From positions 20,441,701-20,505,700 of the forward strand of contig CM068314.1 in assembly GCA_034766995.1 (NCBI GenBank): a stretch of 64,000 nucleotides of DNA, written 5' to 3'. Source of the DNA: Acanthacorydalis orientalis. Lineage: Eukaryota > Arthropoda > Insecta > Megaloptera > Corydalidae. The notes below the pieces were generated by a model that ran no database searches, was not told the origin of the DNA, and saw only the letters and a program-made list of their open reading frames with translations. This document shows positions 17,361 through 29,640 of this stretch, piece by piece. Position numbers and translations under genes: made by a program. How positions within the stretch are numbered: position 1 is the first letter of the stretch; each line of letters opens with the position of its first letter.

Positions 17361-18645
17361 TCGGATCAGTGCAAAAGTTCGTACACGATTTAAAATTGAA
17401 ACTCAGGCGATTATTTTTCGCAGAAAATACTTTTATTAATCAATTATGTATACGCCATCGTTTTCTGCAATCATTTTCCAACGTTCAGGCTGCTTCTGGA
17501 TTCCTCGTTCGTAAAAACTGTGCGGTTTGTCGGTAAAAAAGGCGGTGAGCTGATTTTCTACGGCCTTCATGGTGTCAGTTTTTTTACTATTTAAACTTTT
17601 CTGCAGCGACCGGAACAAATGATAATCTGAAGGTGCAATGTCTGGAGAATATGGTGGATGCGATATGATTTCCCATTTCAACTGCTTCAGTTCTTGCAAT
17701 CAGTTTTGCTATATGTGGTTTTACGTTGTCATGGTGGAAGGTGAGTCCTTTGCGATTGGCCAAAATCGGATGCTTTTCTTTAATTGCTGCGTTCAGTTTG
17801 GTTAGTTGTTGACAGTACTTCTCCTTAGTAATCGTTTCGCTCCGTGGGAGTAGCTCAAAATAAACAACAGCGTTCCAATCCTACCAAATACAAGCAACAC
17901 CTTCATCGGAGGCAAGCCAGCTTTGGTGACAGGTTCAACCTCTTTATTCGCTTGTTTCCTCGTTCGTCTGCATTGGAAGTTGTTGTACAGGATCTATTTC
18001 TCATCGACAGTCACCAACCGAATCAAAAAAAGCTCTCTGATGAGGCGTCCAAGCAAAGAAACTGCCGAAGATCTGCGATCGAACATGTTTTTTTTTCAGA
18101 CAACGAGTGCGGCATCCACATATCGAGTTTCAACCCCAGCTTCTTTAAATGCCGAAATGCAGTCGATCTGTCAACATTGAGTGTCTCAGCAACCTCTTCC
18201 GTCGAAATTCCTAAGTCATTGTCAACTAAAGTGCGCACAACATCGTCATCGATCTCAGTAGGCTGTCCAGAGCGGGGTTGATCTTCGAGGTTAAAATCAC
18301 CAAGTCGAAATTTAGACCCCGTACCTCGCACTTAAACCCTGAAGCGCGCACACACAGCGCTGGCACAACCTCGAACTGAATAAACCTCCCGAATATTTTT
18401 CGTTGTCGCGCCAACGGGTACTCCTTTACGAAACTCGTATAACATAACGTTTCGTTGTCCATATTCCAAAAAATTTTTCTTACACGCAAATCGAATCGAA
18501 ACAAATTCGTCTGATGCTCAAATGACAGCCGTCACTGTCACCTTTCAAACGATATATAACATGAATACATTTCAATCATGAGCGCCACCATGCGACACTC
18601 TTTACATCACCTATTGAATCGTATACGAACTGTTACATTGATCCA
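17361..18645 (-). mobile_element. full-length decayed mariner element, family B
   Basis: A 1.28-kb element with imperfect terminal inverted repeats of about 28 bp sharing GTTCGTA-ACGATT. The transposase reading frame runs on the minus strand from the ATG at 18462 to the stop at 17436-17438, about 342 codons, the usual mariner length. It is split over at least three frames. Visible parts in order are the N-terminus MDNETLCY, FNLEDQPRSGQPTEIDDDVV with a second helix-turn-helix (STEEVAETLNVDRSTAFRHL), the first catalytic Asp in RLVTVDEKWILYNN (near 18000), the second in HHDN (near 17735), and the third in YSPDIAPSDYHLF (near 17620). All three DD34D aspartates therefore survive; only frameshifts disable it. 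A (TA)n tract starts 8 bp beyond the right end. Confidence 0.93.
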
Positions 18646-19662
18646 ATTTATACATATATATATATATATATATATGTTAAAAGAGCAATTTATTTTTCAT
18701 TAATATATTTTTCAGAATATACGATTTTTGTTAACTGAATTCTGATTTAAAACATATAAGGTATTGTTGTAAGTAAAAAGCTTTTTGATAGATCAAAGTA
18801 TTTCGTATACAAATCATTTATGAAAAAAGAACTTTTTCAATTACCAAACGTATGCTTTAACTAGTGCGATTTACAATATAGAATTTTTTTGATTAAAAAA
18901 AAAATAAAAAACAAATTGTGTCAACTGGAAACATTATATAACGAATGAGTAGTCATCGATTTTTATAATTCTCACTAAATTTCATTTTTAACGCCAGTAA
19001 TGATCGTTATGCACTTTTTTATCTTTGACCTAATAACACAAACTGAAGTGTATTTATAAAATAAGAAATGGAACAGTACTTTTTCAATTTATTTCTGTTT
19101 TTAGCAGATGAATAAGATTATTTATAAAATTTTATTCCCGTCGATTCTACTCATAGTATATTTTTCATTACATTACTGAAAAAGAATATAAAAAATTGAA
19201 TCCAGACAAAAAGAAATTTGAACATTATATATATATATATATATATATATATAACTGGAGATAGATTGACTATTCGGACGAACGAATTCTTTTCATATGA
19301 AGCATCGCCGTTTGTTGTGAACAGTGCGTCCGTTTAATGATTTTGATTGACTGTTGATATTTCTTTGGCACAGTTTCACAAACAATGCCGTTTTTGTTTA
19401 GTCATGTTGATTTGTGGATTAAATGGAAGATGCCAAGATTCGAAACATCGCGAAAATTTCATTGGATTCGAACGTTATTGGGATTCGTTTTGTAACGTCA
19501 AGTGAAAATCGTTCTGTATAGACGAACACCATTGTGTGCGCACTCGGACTCATTATCTCGACATTCATTCGTAGCTATTTCGCTTTTGTCACTTTTAATT
19601 AAAAATTATATGAGATAATTGTTTTCTGTATGATTGAGATCGATTTAATTAATTCTTATTGA

Positions 19663-19723
<61 letters not shown>

Positions 19724-19768
19724 TTATCACTTGTTGTTCTTAGAATATTTTATTATTTTCACATTTAA
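18646..19768. other. AT-rich stretch with (TA)n tracts
   Basis: (TA)n lies at 18653-18676, 19228-19253 and 19669-19720. Bases 19260-19600 are somewhat richer in GC and non-repetitive. No gene is recognised. Confidence 0.45.
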
Positions 19769-19878
19769 CTCTTTTCACACCACAAACACAGCAATATTTT
19801 TCATTTAAAAATATTAAATTTTCAATAATTATTGCATATTTTTGATCGAATTTTTTTCTGTGTTTTTGAGGTGAAAAG
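19769..19878. mobile_element. small TTAA-flanked MITE-like element
   Basis: TTAA (19765-19768) is followed by CTCTTTTCACACCACAAACACAG. The far end carries the inverted version (GCTTTTCACCTCAAAAACACAG on the other strand), ending in GTGAAAAG at 19878. The element is about 110 bp with no coding capacity. The right-hand TTAA is not preserved (CAAT), so the target duplication is only half supported. Confidence 0.5.
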
Positions 19879-20195
19879 CAATTTATTTGTAAAAGTGAAT
19901 GAAGTCATAGTATTACAACTGTTTTGTTATATTTTATCACTTTAAATGTTTTTCTTTATTAGTTTTATTTAAAACAGGCATGTCGATAAAAATCTATAGA
20001 AAAGATTATTTCAAAAATGATTTTAGTATAAGAATAAATTTTATAATATTTTTGGATATTGTTGATTTTAATTACATAGCCTTGTCGTATTCTTTATAAG
20101 GGTTATTATATTTTTTTTTCTGAAATTCACAGGAACAAGTCATAGAAATAATCTGTTGTAATACAAAAGAGCTAATAGACGATTTATTTTATATT

Positions 20196-21219
20196 TTAGT
20201 ATCTGATGATATACAGTATAATTGCGATTTATACTCCCATTTTTCAAGCTTTTTTGATTTTTCTATTTGTTTTAAGTGATCAAGAACTGTGTGATGACTA
20301 ACGCCTAACTTTTGTGTAAGCTCTCAAATTGTTGTGATTCTTATTCAACTAACGCTTTCTGTTGGTCCATAAGAACCAAGCTCGTAGTCAAGAGGCCAGT
20401 GGGTCCCCCAAGGGGACCCCCCTCCCAAATAAAATCTTTTTGTTTGTGAGATTTGAAAATAATTGAGAATCATTGGCATAATCTTCGTAATATGTTTACT
20501 TTGATGACTAAAAGCGTTTCCACGCTCAAAAAAAATCATTTCTATGAGCGCGTTTCCATCGACAACGCAGAAATTACAATATATTAAATTATTATGTTAA
20601 ATCGAAAAGAACTTCTTTCTTATTTTAAAAACTTATAATTTGTTTTAATAAATTATTGCGTTCTAATAACTTGACTGATTGCATAATATGAATTATGTAA
20701 CTGCTTTTTTAATAATAAACTTTTCCAGAATAGATGTTTTCTTCATATAGATTTGTATGAGGTTAAACAATTTTGACATAAAATAAATTTTCCCATTCAA
20801 AAATTGTGTTCGCTCCCTCTAATATGGCTACGGACCTGTTATGGACTGAAGGACGACCGCGACTTTCTTCATATTCAAGGCCTTCGTCCCCAGCACGAAA
20901 TTTTTGGAACCACCACTGCACAATTCCTTAACAGCACCCGTTCCAAAAGCATCCTTTAGTTTACTAGCAGTTTCTGCTACTTTAACACCCGTTTTGAACT
21001 CGTACAACAAATTGCTCATATTTATTCTTTTCCATCTTTAATTGAATAGCCCAATTTGAAGGAAAATTAATAATAAAACCAAAGTCGATGTTATCAAAAT
21101 ACAGACCGAAAAATTTAAATTTAAAATGATATTAACAGGATGAAATGATATTTTCAATGAAAAAAATGAAGGTTAGAATTCAGAAAACAAAAACCGCAAT
21201 TATTTTCCTACCAGATTAA
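20196..21219 (-). mobile_element. internally deleted mariner, family A, split by an insert
   Basis: The right end (minus-strand 5' end) matches the left terminus of the 3690-4256 element, including GGTAGGAAAATAATTGCGG, and is followed by TA. The transposase remnant reads MSNLLYEFKTGVKVAETASK, DAFGTGAVKELCSGG and EYEESRGRPSV at 21019-20830. It then stops abruptly. Homology resumes at about 20352 with the second helix-turn-helix region and continues to the other terminus (GTATAATTGCGATTTAT). Removing the roughly 477-bp interruption leaves about 547 bp, close to the 567 bp of the other copy. Both therefore share the same internal deletion and belong to one non-autonomous family. Confidence 0.85.
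20353..20829. mobile_element. foreign insert inside the family A mariner
   Basis: This 470-480 bp segment has no counterpart in the sister copy and splits its transposase remnant. The outermost bases resemble each other in inverted orientation (GGTCCATA and GGTCCGTA), suggesting an element with its own termini. Near its left end is the hairpin GGGTCCCC-CAA-GGGGACCC. It has no coding capacity. The exact borders are uncertain by several bases and no clear target duplication is visible. Superfamily unknown. Confidence 0.5.
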
Positions 21220-21225
21220 TATGTA

Positions 21226-21268
<43 letters not shown>

Positions 21269-22821
21269 ATGTATGTGTGTGTACGTCTATATATAAATGT
21301 ATGTGTGTGTGATTATTTGAAAGGCAAATAAATTCCATTTGCGCGCAAAAAGTAATCATTCAAAAAGGTAATCAGCGAAAATCCTAATTAAATACTCGAT
21401 CGCAGTGTTTATTTTATCAAACTGTTTCTGTGAACGTTGAAACGTTAACATTTCCAAAAGCAAATATCAAGATTTCAGAAACAATCCGCATGTGACATTG
21501 ATATTTACCGAGCAATCAGTAACTAAACTGATGAATTTTAATCAACTTAGTACTGAATCTTGTTGCTGTAGAACGTTGTTACAATCGAATTAGAAAATGT
21601 TGAGCACGAACCAAACTATAGAGCGGAATGCAAACGGAGTACGGCGGTTCGGAATTATCTTAATCAGATTTTTTACTGTGTTCGTAACCTTTATATCGTT
21701 TGCGCGCTGTGTATGGATACGCAAACGTCTACACGAATATGAATGTTTGTAATCACAGCTATAGAATGAGAAATCTCTAGAGTATAATTAAAAGCAGCGA
21801 ATCGCGACACGCTGATATTTTTTTAATCAAGATGCACGATCGAAATTTTGGATAATATTTAACGTAACTGCCAACCAAAAAAATCGGAGGACATAAAGTG
21901 CGAACACGTGTTGAAGTCATCAATTAATCGAATTTATAACTTTGTAACTTTTCATTACATTTGTAATAAAAATTTCATGCGTCACTTATTTTTTTAAGGT
22001 CGTTAAACGACTTGCAGTTTAAGAAACGTTATATGCTTTGTAATGGAAAAATCAAAAGTTTTAATGTACTCTCTTTGTACAATGTGTATTTTCTGGTTGT
22101 TATTTGGAAAATTTAATTAATTTAAGAAAAACTGTGAGCGGTAGTCACTATTTTCACGGTTTTATTTAAAATCAAAAAAAAAAATAATTTCATTGCAAAA
22201 TATCTTTATTTCGTTTTTAATTTTTCATTTAAAAATTGTTAACACTTGACGAGAGCGAATGAAACGAGCCGGGTTAGCGAGTTAGTGACTGGAAAAGGGT
22301 CCTCCCAGGGGTCGGCGAGCGTATCGAGTAGGGGGCCGAGTTCGCCGGTAATCAAAATATATGAAAAAATATTGCAGTAGTGATTTGAAAAGGCTCGACA
22401 TTCTTATACGACAACATTCATCGTATTTTTTTAAAAAAATATTGTAATATAGAAAGAAACATGTACGGGATTTATATTTTTTTTTATTTATGTATATTTA
22501 AATGTATTAATAAAATCACATTTATCTTAAAAAATAGTAAAAAAAACATCATCAAATAAAACACACCTGAGTACGTTTTTTACAACCGAATAGACGACCG
22601 CGTCATTTTTTGAAATTAATTTATTTAATTTATTGAATTATGTACTGATACAGAGATTCATCTACACACATATTTTCATACCGTATAAAAAGTGCCATTA
22701 AACCGGTTCAAGTCAATGATGTATATCTATTAGTAACTTTATAATTTATATAAAAGTCTTGAACTTCGGTTTAAAAATAGATCGGGTGAATTGAACTGAT
22801 ATTTAAATCAATAGACACTTT

Positions 22822-22828
<7 letters not shown>
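21220..22828. other. stretch with (TA)n and two GC-richer blocks
   Basis: (TA)n lies at 21234-21266, directly after the mariner end. Bases 21580-21850 are moderately GC-rich. A compact GC-rich patch at 22255-22360 (GAGCCGGGTTAGCGAG, AGTAGGGGGCCGAG) stands out sharply but matches no RNA or protein I recognise. No gene is recognised. Confidence 0.4.

Positions 22829-22899
<71 letters not shown>
22829..22899. repeat. (TA)n microsatellite, about 71 bp
   Basis: Uninterrupted TA dinucleotides. Confidence 0.98.
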
Positions 22900-22902
<3 letters not shown>

Positions 22903-23343
22903 ATACGCATGCGCATACATTTGGAATGAATAATCGTGTAAGAAAATAACTTCATTGAATAATGTACCACTTAAAAATATTGCAGCGCAACATCTCTGTA
23001 GAATATGAACATTTTTACATGAAAGAACGAATATATTAGTTTTGACGTGTCTGACATGTTGTCTAGCTCCAAGTGGGCAATAAGAATAAATGGACGTGCG
23101 CGACTGTCGCTTTATATCGAACCACTGATGTATACAGAGACACAACTGCTCTCTTATTTACATAAAACGATACCTACAGCGCGTCAATATCAACAGTCGT
23201 ACGAGAGAAACAAAAAGATATTGTTACAGTTTTCATAACGTCACAGTAGTAGTGTCGTGAATGGCTGAATATATATTCAACTCCTACACGTTTGTTTTAC
23301 ATTAACTACGCACAGGACACACTTCTAAATATGTGTGTCTGCT

Positions 23344-23347
<4 letters not shown>
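22900..23347. other. non-repetitive spacer
   Basis: Bases 23040-23250 are GC-richer with short open frames on both strands. No recognised homology. Confidence 0.35.

Positions 23348-23389
<42 letters not shown>
23348..23389. repeat. (TA)n at the 3' end of a LINE
   Basis: About 42 bp of TA followed by TGTATGTATCAATAT, abutting the minus-strand LINE's 3' terminus at 23405. Confidence 0.97.
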
Positions 23390-23397
<8 letters not shown>

Positions 23398-23404
23398 CAA
23401 TATA

Positions 23405-24611
23405 ATCATCAGCCTCTGTCAATCCACTGATGAATAAAGGGCTTTTCCATGATTTTCCATTTCGTACGATTGAATGCCTCTCTTTTCCACCGATTTCCAA
23501 TGAAATTTTTAATTTCTTTATCCCACCTGTTGATTGGTCTCTTTCTTGATCCTTTTATATTCCTCGGTTCCCAGTAAATAATTTTGGTTGTCCATCGGTT
23601 GTCTTCTCTTCTTGTAACATGCCGCGCCCATTTCCATTTCAGACTTTTTACTGTTTTTACTTTATCGGTGATTCCTGTCTGTTTTTATATCCATTCTATT
23701 CTTTTCCTATATCTTGTTATTCCTAGTATGCATATTTCCATACTTCTGTGTTGTTTGGTGTCTTTGAATGATTTCGGCGTTAAGCACCCATTTTTCTGTG
23801 TCATAGGTAAGGATTGACAGTACATGTTGATCAAATACTTTTTTCTTCAAACAGAGTGGGATTTTAGATTCAACTATCGAGGCGTTTAGTCCAAACGAAC
23901 TCCATCCCATGTTTATTATCCTGTTTACTTCCTCAATAAATGATTCATCTTTGTCGATAAAATGGCCTAGAGAGACATACTTCGTAACTTCTTCTATTTC
24001 TGTTCTTATTTCAATTTTCTTCGGGCAAACAAACGTATTGAACAACACTTGTTTTTGCGTAGTTCATGTTTTTGATGTTTTTTTGATTGACATCATCTAA
24101 TTCTTCTATCTTTACGGCGACTTCGTTCCATTTATCTGGGATAGTTCTTTTTTCTCTACACGATGTGAATATATCGGCGAGAACTTTTTCAGTTTTTTCT
24201 CCTACTAGCTTCCAGATTTCTATTATTAATTCACCATTCCCTTTTCTCTCTTATTTTTATATCCTTAATTGCATATGAGATCTCTTTCGGCAGTACTGGT
24301 GGGACACGTTGGTTTGTAAGATTTATATTTTTTTCCCCTCATTACATGCATTTTGTATAGCGTAGTGTATAATTTTTCTACCCTCTTGATGATTTTTCTA
24401 CCCTCTTGTTGAAATTCTACTGCTATATTGTCATCCTCTGATTTCAGAGCAATTATATGCTCTTGGGCAATCATAAGGCTTCGTTTCATTTTTTTCTATA
24501 GTTTTTATTTTCTTTAATAGTCTTCCTAATTATCTCGTTGTTGTATTTTCGAACTTCGTCTTTTCTAATACACTTCCTCGTAAATTTGCTGTTGATATGA
24601 TGATGTTCTTT

Positions 24612-24614
<3 letters not shown>
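23405..24614 (-). pseudogene. LINE remnant with internally deleted reverse transcriptase
   Basis: On the minus strand this 1.2-kb block reads through the order of a non-LTR retrotransposon ORF. First comes the linker before the reverse transcriptase (RKYNNEIIRKTIKENKNY; IIALKSEDDNI; RVEKLYTTLY near 24570-24340). Next is the start of the palm (IIEIWKLVGEKTEKVLADIF, TIPDKWNEVAVKI near 24230-24110). Then there is a jump to the segment that normally follows the catalytic FADD box (ELDDVNQKNIKNMNYAKT near 24110-24050). After that come EEVTKYVSLGHFIDKDESF, VLSILTYDTEKWVL and the C-terminal RW-rich tail. The catalytic core between these parts is deleted. It ends in AGTGGATTGACAGAGGCTGA then TGAT, the family's 3' terminus, followed by TA-rich repeat. 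Both ends touch (TA)n arrays. Confidence 0.88.

Positions 24615-24686
<72 letters not shown>
24614..24686. repeat. (TA)n-(GA)n compound microsatellite
   Basis: About 46 bp of TA switch directly to 26 bp of GA. The same TA-to-GA transition occurs at 43055-43115. Confidence 0.98.
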
Positions 24687-26166
24687 AATTTGGAATTACT
24701 CTGTTTTAAGAAATTAGAATTATACAATTGATTAGGTCGCAAATTATTTTTACATTTTTGAAGTAGCCGAACTTTATCGCTAAAATTATTATTTGTTCAA
24801 CACATCATTCTTTGATTCTTCATGCATAGATGTACTATCTAATTCTGTTAATGTTGAAAGTAATACAGATATTATCAAAGAATTGGAGTGAACGTTAACG
24901 AAATACATTACATATGCCATTCTTTGTTATATATGATGCTATGAACTTATTAATTAATGTATTTGAAAAGAACACTAAGTTTAATAATGAAGATCATTTG
25001 TGATGTCTACGTTTTGGATATGTTTATGTTGAAGATGTGTTAATTTGGGCTTGTACATTTTCTTAATCGGGATTAATGAGTTAAGAATAATATCTATTTA
25101 AGAAAATCGAGTGTTACAATTATAAATTTTGGTACTGTTTCTGAATACACTTTTACAACAAACGAATAATGTCAAAAATTTAGTTAAAGAATGAAATGAG
25201 AGGAAAATTTAAACTCGGATCTACCGTGTTAAAAATTGTTATTATCTTACAAAAAACATGTTATTAATTGGGAAAATAATACCGATTGAACAAGACTGAT
25301 TCGTAGTAAACTTTTAAAATCTAACGAACTGAATAAGATTATAAGATTAGTAGATGTTATAAAAAGTTTGAAGAAAATTGATTATCATTGATACATTTTA
25401 AAGAAATTCTTTTGTAACATGATAATGTATATCGTTGAGAGTGAGTTGTTTAAAGTATTGAAGTTCTCAATTCTATTTATTTATAAGACATTGTTTTACA
25501 AATTAACCTATTATGAAGTAAATATAATAGTTTTAAAGTAGTTATACCAAAGTAGAGTATATTTTCTCTTTGGAATGTAAACAAATAAATGCAAAGATCT
25601 ATCAAGGAATGTAATTACATTACAGTTTTATGTACACTTTTATAAGTAATTAAGTATGAAAATTTTATAATGTCTCAAATTTAATGTATTCGTCTTTTCT
25701 TCAAATATAGGCAATTCAATTTAGGTTTCCACATCCAAAAAAAGTAGGTTATTTTTTAAATTTTGGCGTTTTTTCTTTAATAATTTTGTGTGAAAGCCTA
25801 AATTGAATCATCCTATATTTATATATATATATATATATATGAAGATTTTTAATAAGTAATTTAATATAAAAAAAATCTTACAATTAATATGAACAAACAT
25901 AACAGCAATAAGCATCAGTAAAATACACACAGAACTAGACTAACTGGAGAAGGAAACGCACGTTTAATTATATTTAACTGGTAAGAAATTCTACTAGTTT
26001 ATGACAACCACGCATTGAACAAATGTACAGAAACATAATCAATAAATTTACGTTCCTAACTTTCATACGATTAATGACTAAGTTTAATAATTTATACATT
26101 ATTTACCTTTTTGTATACAGATATATATCACGCTACATAATATGTAAAATTTATTAATATGGAACA

Positions 26167-26217
<51 letters not shown>

Positions 26218-26676
26218 TTTCATTACGCGTTATATATTTTTTATGATTATTTCTTTTTCATGATACGATGATATTGGTATGTTGTTTAATGTATTTCAGG
26301 CATAATAAATGTTAATTATTAATAAAATATTACATTTCATGGTTCGGCGAAATTTCATAATGGTAAACAAGGCGAATACAATTTTAATAATGCTAATCTA
26401 ATTGTATAATATTCATATTAAAAACTACACGTATGAAGGCTGGGCTGCTTTTACCAATTTGAGTTTGTTTTTGAAATTAAGTTGAAAATGTTAATACAAG
26501 ATCAAAACATAAATATAAAACGATTATCGTTCTAATATTTAAGTAATTACATAACTGTGTTTCTTAAAATTTTATTGATAATCAGAGATGCAGCATAAAT
26601 TAAAAAGTTTAAATAGATATTTCAAATGCAGATTAGAAACTAATTCAAAATAATCCGATTTTAGGTTGTAAAATTA
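24687..26676. other. AT-rich stretch without a recognisable gene
   Basis: Very AT-rich, with (TA)n at 25817-25840 and 26169-26215. No coding region or known element is seen. Confidence 0.6.
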
Positions 26677-27950
26677 GGAGGTTGCATTGAAAGCCGGTAT
26701 TTATTGTGGATTTTTTGAGCATTTATTTCAATAACAAAATGTTTGAATAAATTAATCAAAATATTTGCCCTCGAAAGCTATGACTTTTTCCTACTTGTCT
26801 GGCAGAAGTTGAATTCCACGACGAAAGAATGGTCTGTCTTTTGTGCCAAACCATTCAGCAGTCCAATTTTCGACTTCTCCGTAGTTATGGAAATGTATCT
26901 TCTAAAGCGTGTTGCATCGATCGGAACAGATGGTAATCGCTTGGAGATAGGTCCGGAGAATACGCTGGGTGCGGGAGAACCTCCCTTTTGAGATCCATCA
27001 GTGCTTGTTTCACGGCTAAAGCAACATGGGGCTGAGTCTTGTTATCGAAAAGAATCATGTTTCGGGGATTTGATGCAATTGATGATCATTTTTGCATGAA
27101 AATATCATTCAAATGCCCCAATTGTTGTCGATAACGTTCGATGGTAATTGTTTCCTTGAGTTTCAACAGCTCATAGTATATGACACCCCCATATCCCACC
27201 AAGTAGAGAGCATTGCTTTGTTACCATGGATGTTTCGCTTTGGTGTCGACATTGATGGTTGGCCAGGATCTGTTTATGATTTCTTGTGTTTCAGGTTGTC
27301 GAAATAGATCCATTTTTCATCGTCGGTCACGATACTCCTCAAGAAACGCTTCTTTTTATGCCTTCTTTTTATACAAACAAAAAAATCGAGATGTTTCAAT
27401 GATTAGCAATAGTATTTTCGGTCAATTCATGTGGCAGCCATCTCTCTTCTTTCTGGATCTTTCCCATGGCTTGTAATCGTTATGAAATTGTTGATTTATA
27501 AGACTTCGTGTCGTTGATCCAATTCTTTGAGTGCTTGAGCAGAGTTTTCTTCCAGTAGAGCTTGCAGTTGTTAATCTTCAATTTTTTCGATTGACCTGGT
27601 CGTTGTTTGCCGCGAACATCACAATCACCACTTTTGAATCGTCGAAATCAATCTCCACATACTGTTTCCGATGGAGCAGATTCACCATAAGTTTTCGCAA
27701 GAAGTCGATGAGCTCAGTTGCACTTTTTTTCAAATCAAAATAGTGTAGAAGTACATATCGGAAAAACAACTTATCGCGTTCCATTTCAGTTCGGTTATAG
27801 AAGAGCACTTGTGTAAACAAAGGATGCCGTCTGATAACTGTTTTTAGTGGGAAATGTTCACACTTAAAATGATATAGACATCTGTCATTGCCCACAGTAT
27901 ACGTACCTAGAGCCATCTACACGTGAAAAGCGGCTTTCAATGCAACCTCT
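26677..27950 (-). mobile_element. full-length mariner element, family C
   Basis: A 1,274-bp element with TA on both sides (26675-26676 and 27951-27952). The terminal inverted repeats are nearly identical: GGAGGTTGCATTGAAAGCCG at one end, AGAGGTTGCATTGAAAGCCG at the other. The transposase frame is on the minus strand from the ATG at 27784 (MERDKLFFRYVLLHYFDLKK) to the TAA at 26752-26754, about 344 codons, with several frameshifts and stops. Visible parts include the N-terminal helix-turn-helix (LLHYFDLKKSATE), GVIYYELLKLKETITIERYR, LFDNKTQPHVA with the second Asp, and YSPDLSPSDYHLFRSMQHAL with the third. The matching termini make this the best-preserved element ends in the window, but the coding region is dead. 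Confidence 0.94.
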
Positions 27951-28265
27951 TATTAATTACAAATGTTTTCCACATTTCAATAATGTTACGGTTATCAAAA
28001 TAAACACTATTCATACTTCGAATATCCGGAAAACATGATAACAGTTAAATTTATCTTGATTTTTACGAATTTATTGACTCTTAAGAACGTAATCGAGGGC
28101 TGTATTTTTTAAAAAAACTCAACATATACTACATCTAACAACATTGTTTTATTGAGATTCAAATAACACATCTTAATTTTAGACTTGGATTTTTTCAACT
28201 AAGAAATTTGATTATCGTGTATAACCATTATCGATTAAATGTCTACCACAATATATCTTTTTTGC

Positions 28266-28303
<38 letters not shown>

Positions 28304-28523
28304 CACACACACACACACATCATACATATTATTTTACACTAGATTGATTTTTCTATCGTACAAATTCACACGGGAGTCAGCTATTTTAGTATATTCTTCA
28401 TTCTTATGATATTAATTCAAAACACGTATAAGATGAGCTTCGACCAAAGCAAATTCAATCTCATTGCAGATATGTACGAAATATTAATTACGGCAATAAA
28501 TCACAGTGATGTATTGATTCTGA

Positions 28524-28576
<53 letters not shown>

Positions 28577-29640
28577 CATATAAGTTGCAGAAATTTTTAA
28601 AAAAATATGTACAATTGTCATATTTCTACTCAGTGAAAATCAAATGAAACAATTAATACAAAAATGAAAAACATGTGTATTTAATGTATTATATCTTTTA
28701 GAAAGAAAGCGGAATTCTTTATGGTGTAACATTTTCTCGAAACAGATCGAGTACGATTTAGTATTTAAAATAAATATTCCTAGTTTAAAAACAATCACAG
28801 ACAACATCTCTAATTAATTAAACGGATTCTGTGTGAAACAGATCTTAAATATGAAAAAGAAGAATATCGGTAGATTCATACTTTTTTTGACATTAAAACA
28901 GCATGTGCTCTGCTTTGAAATTTTCAAGAAATTTATTATCTCTCACAAAATAATTTCCTTCTAACTCTACAAATTACAATTTTTCCCAAAAAAAGGAATT
29001 GGATTAATTTGTACGCTTAATCTAATTTGTGGATTTATAATAATGAGAGTTTAATTTAATTTTCAAAAAGTTTAGTCGCTGTATGTATCCAATTTTGCGT
29101 AAATTAAGATTATTGTCAATTTGTGCAAAAACTTATTTAATCTCATTGTCAGTTACAACCGATAGAGCATATGTGCGACTTTAATGCTCAAAAATGGTCT
29201 GTTCTATTGTAAACACTTTTATTTTTTTCAGTTAAATTATGTACATAAGTTTCTTTTTTCGATATAAAAAATATTTATAAGCAATTTTTTAAAAAAACAA
29301 TTTTTCAATGAAAATCTGATGAATATTTTATGTGAATAACCTTACTTATCCTCATTTGTTATTTAATGTTTTTTTATATATTTTCAAAAATTATCGTGTC
29401 TGCTTTTATTTAGTAGATTTATCACTATAACTCTTTTCGTAGATAGTTTTTAGCCTTCAATGAAAATAAGTAAGGAACAAATAAATATATTAACTGTGCA
29501 TGTATTAAAATGTGCAATTTAATTTTTATATTAGCATTAGCAATGGTCTTAAAAAATAACAATGAAAAAAATCAAATCAGATAAATATAACAATACAACT
29601 CCTTTGTTTTCATTTTTTTTAAAAAAATGAAAGCTGTTTA
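27951..29640. other. AT-rich stretch with (TA)n compounds
   Basis: (TA)n-(CA)n lies at 28270-28319 and (TA)n-(GT)n at 28527-28577. No gene is recognised. Confidence 0.55.

Noticed and set aside
17844..18281. 145-codon open frame on the + strand
   Set aside because: It is the antisense shadow of the minus-strand mariner transposase at 17361-18645.
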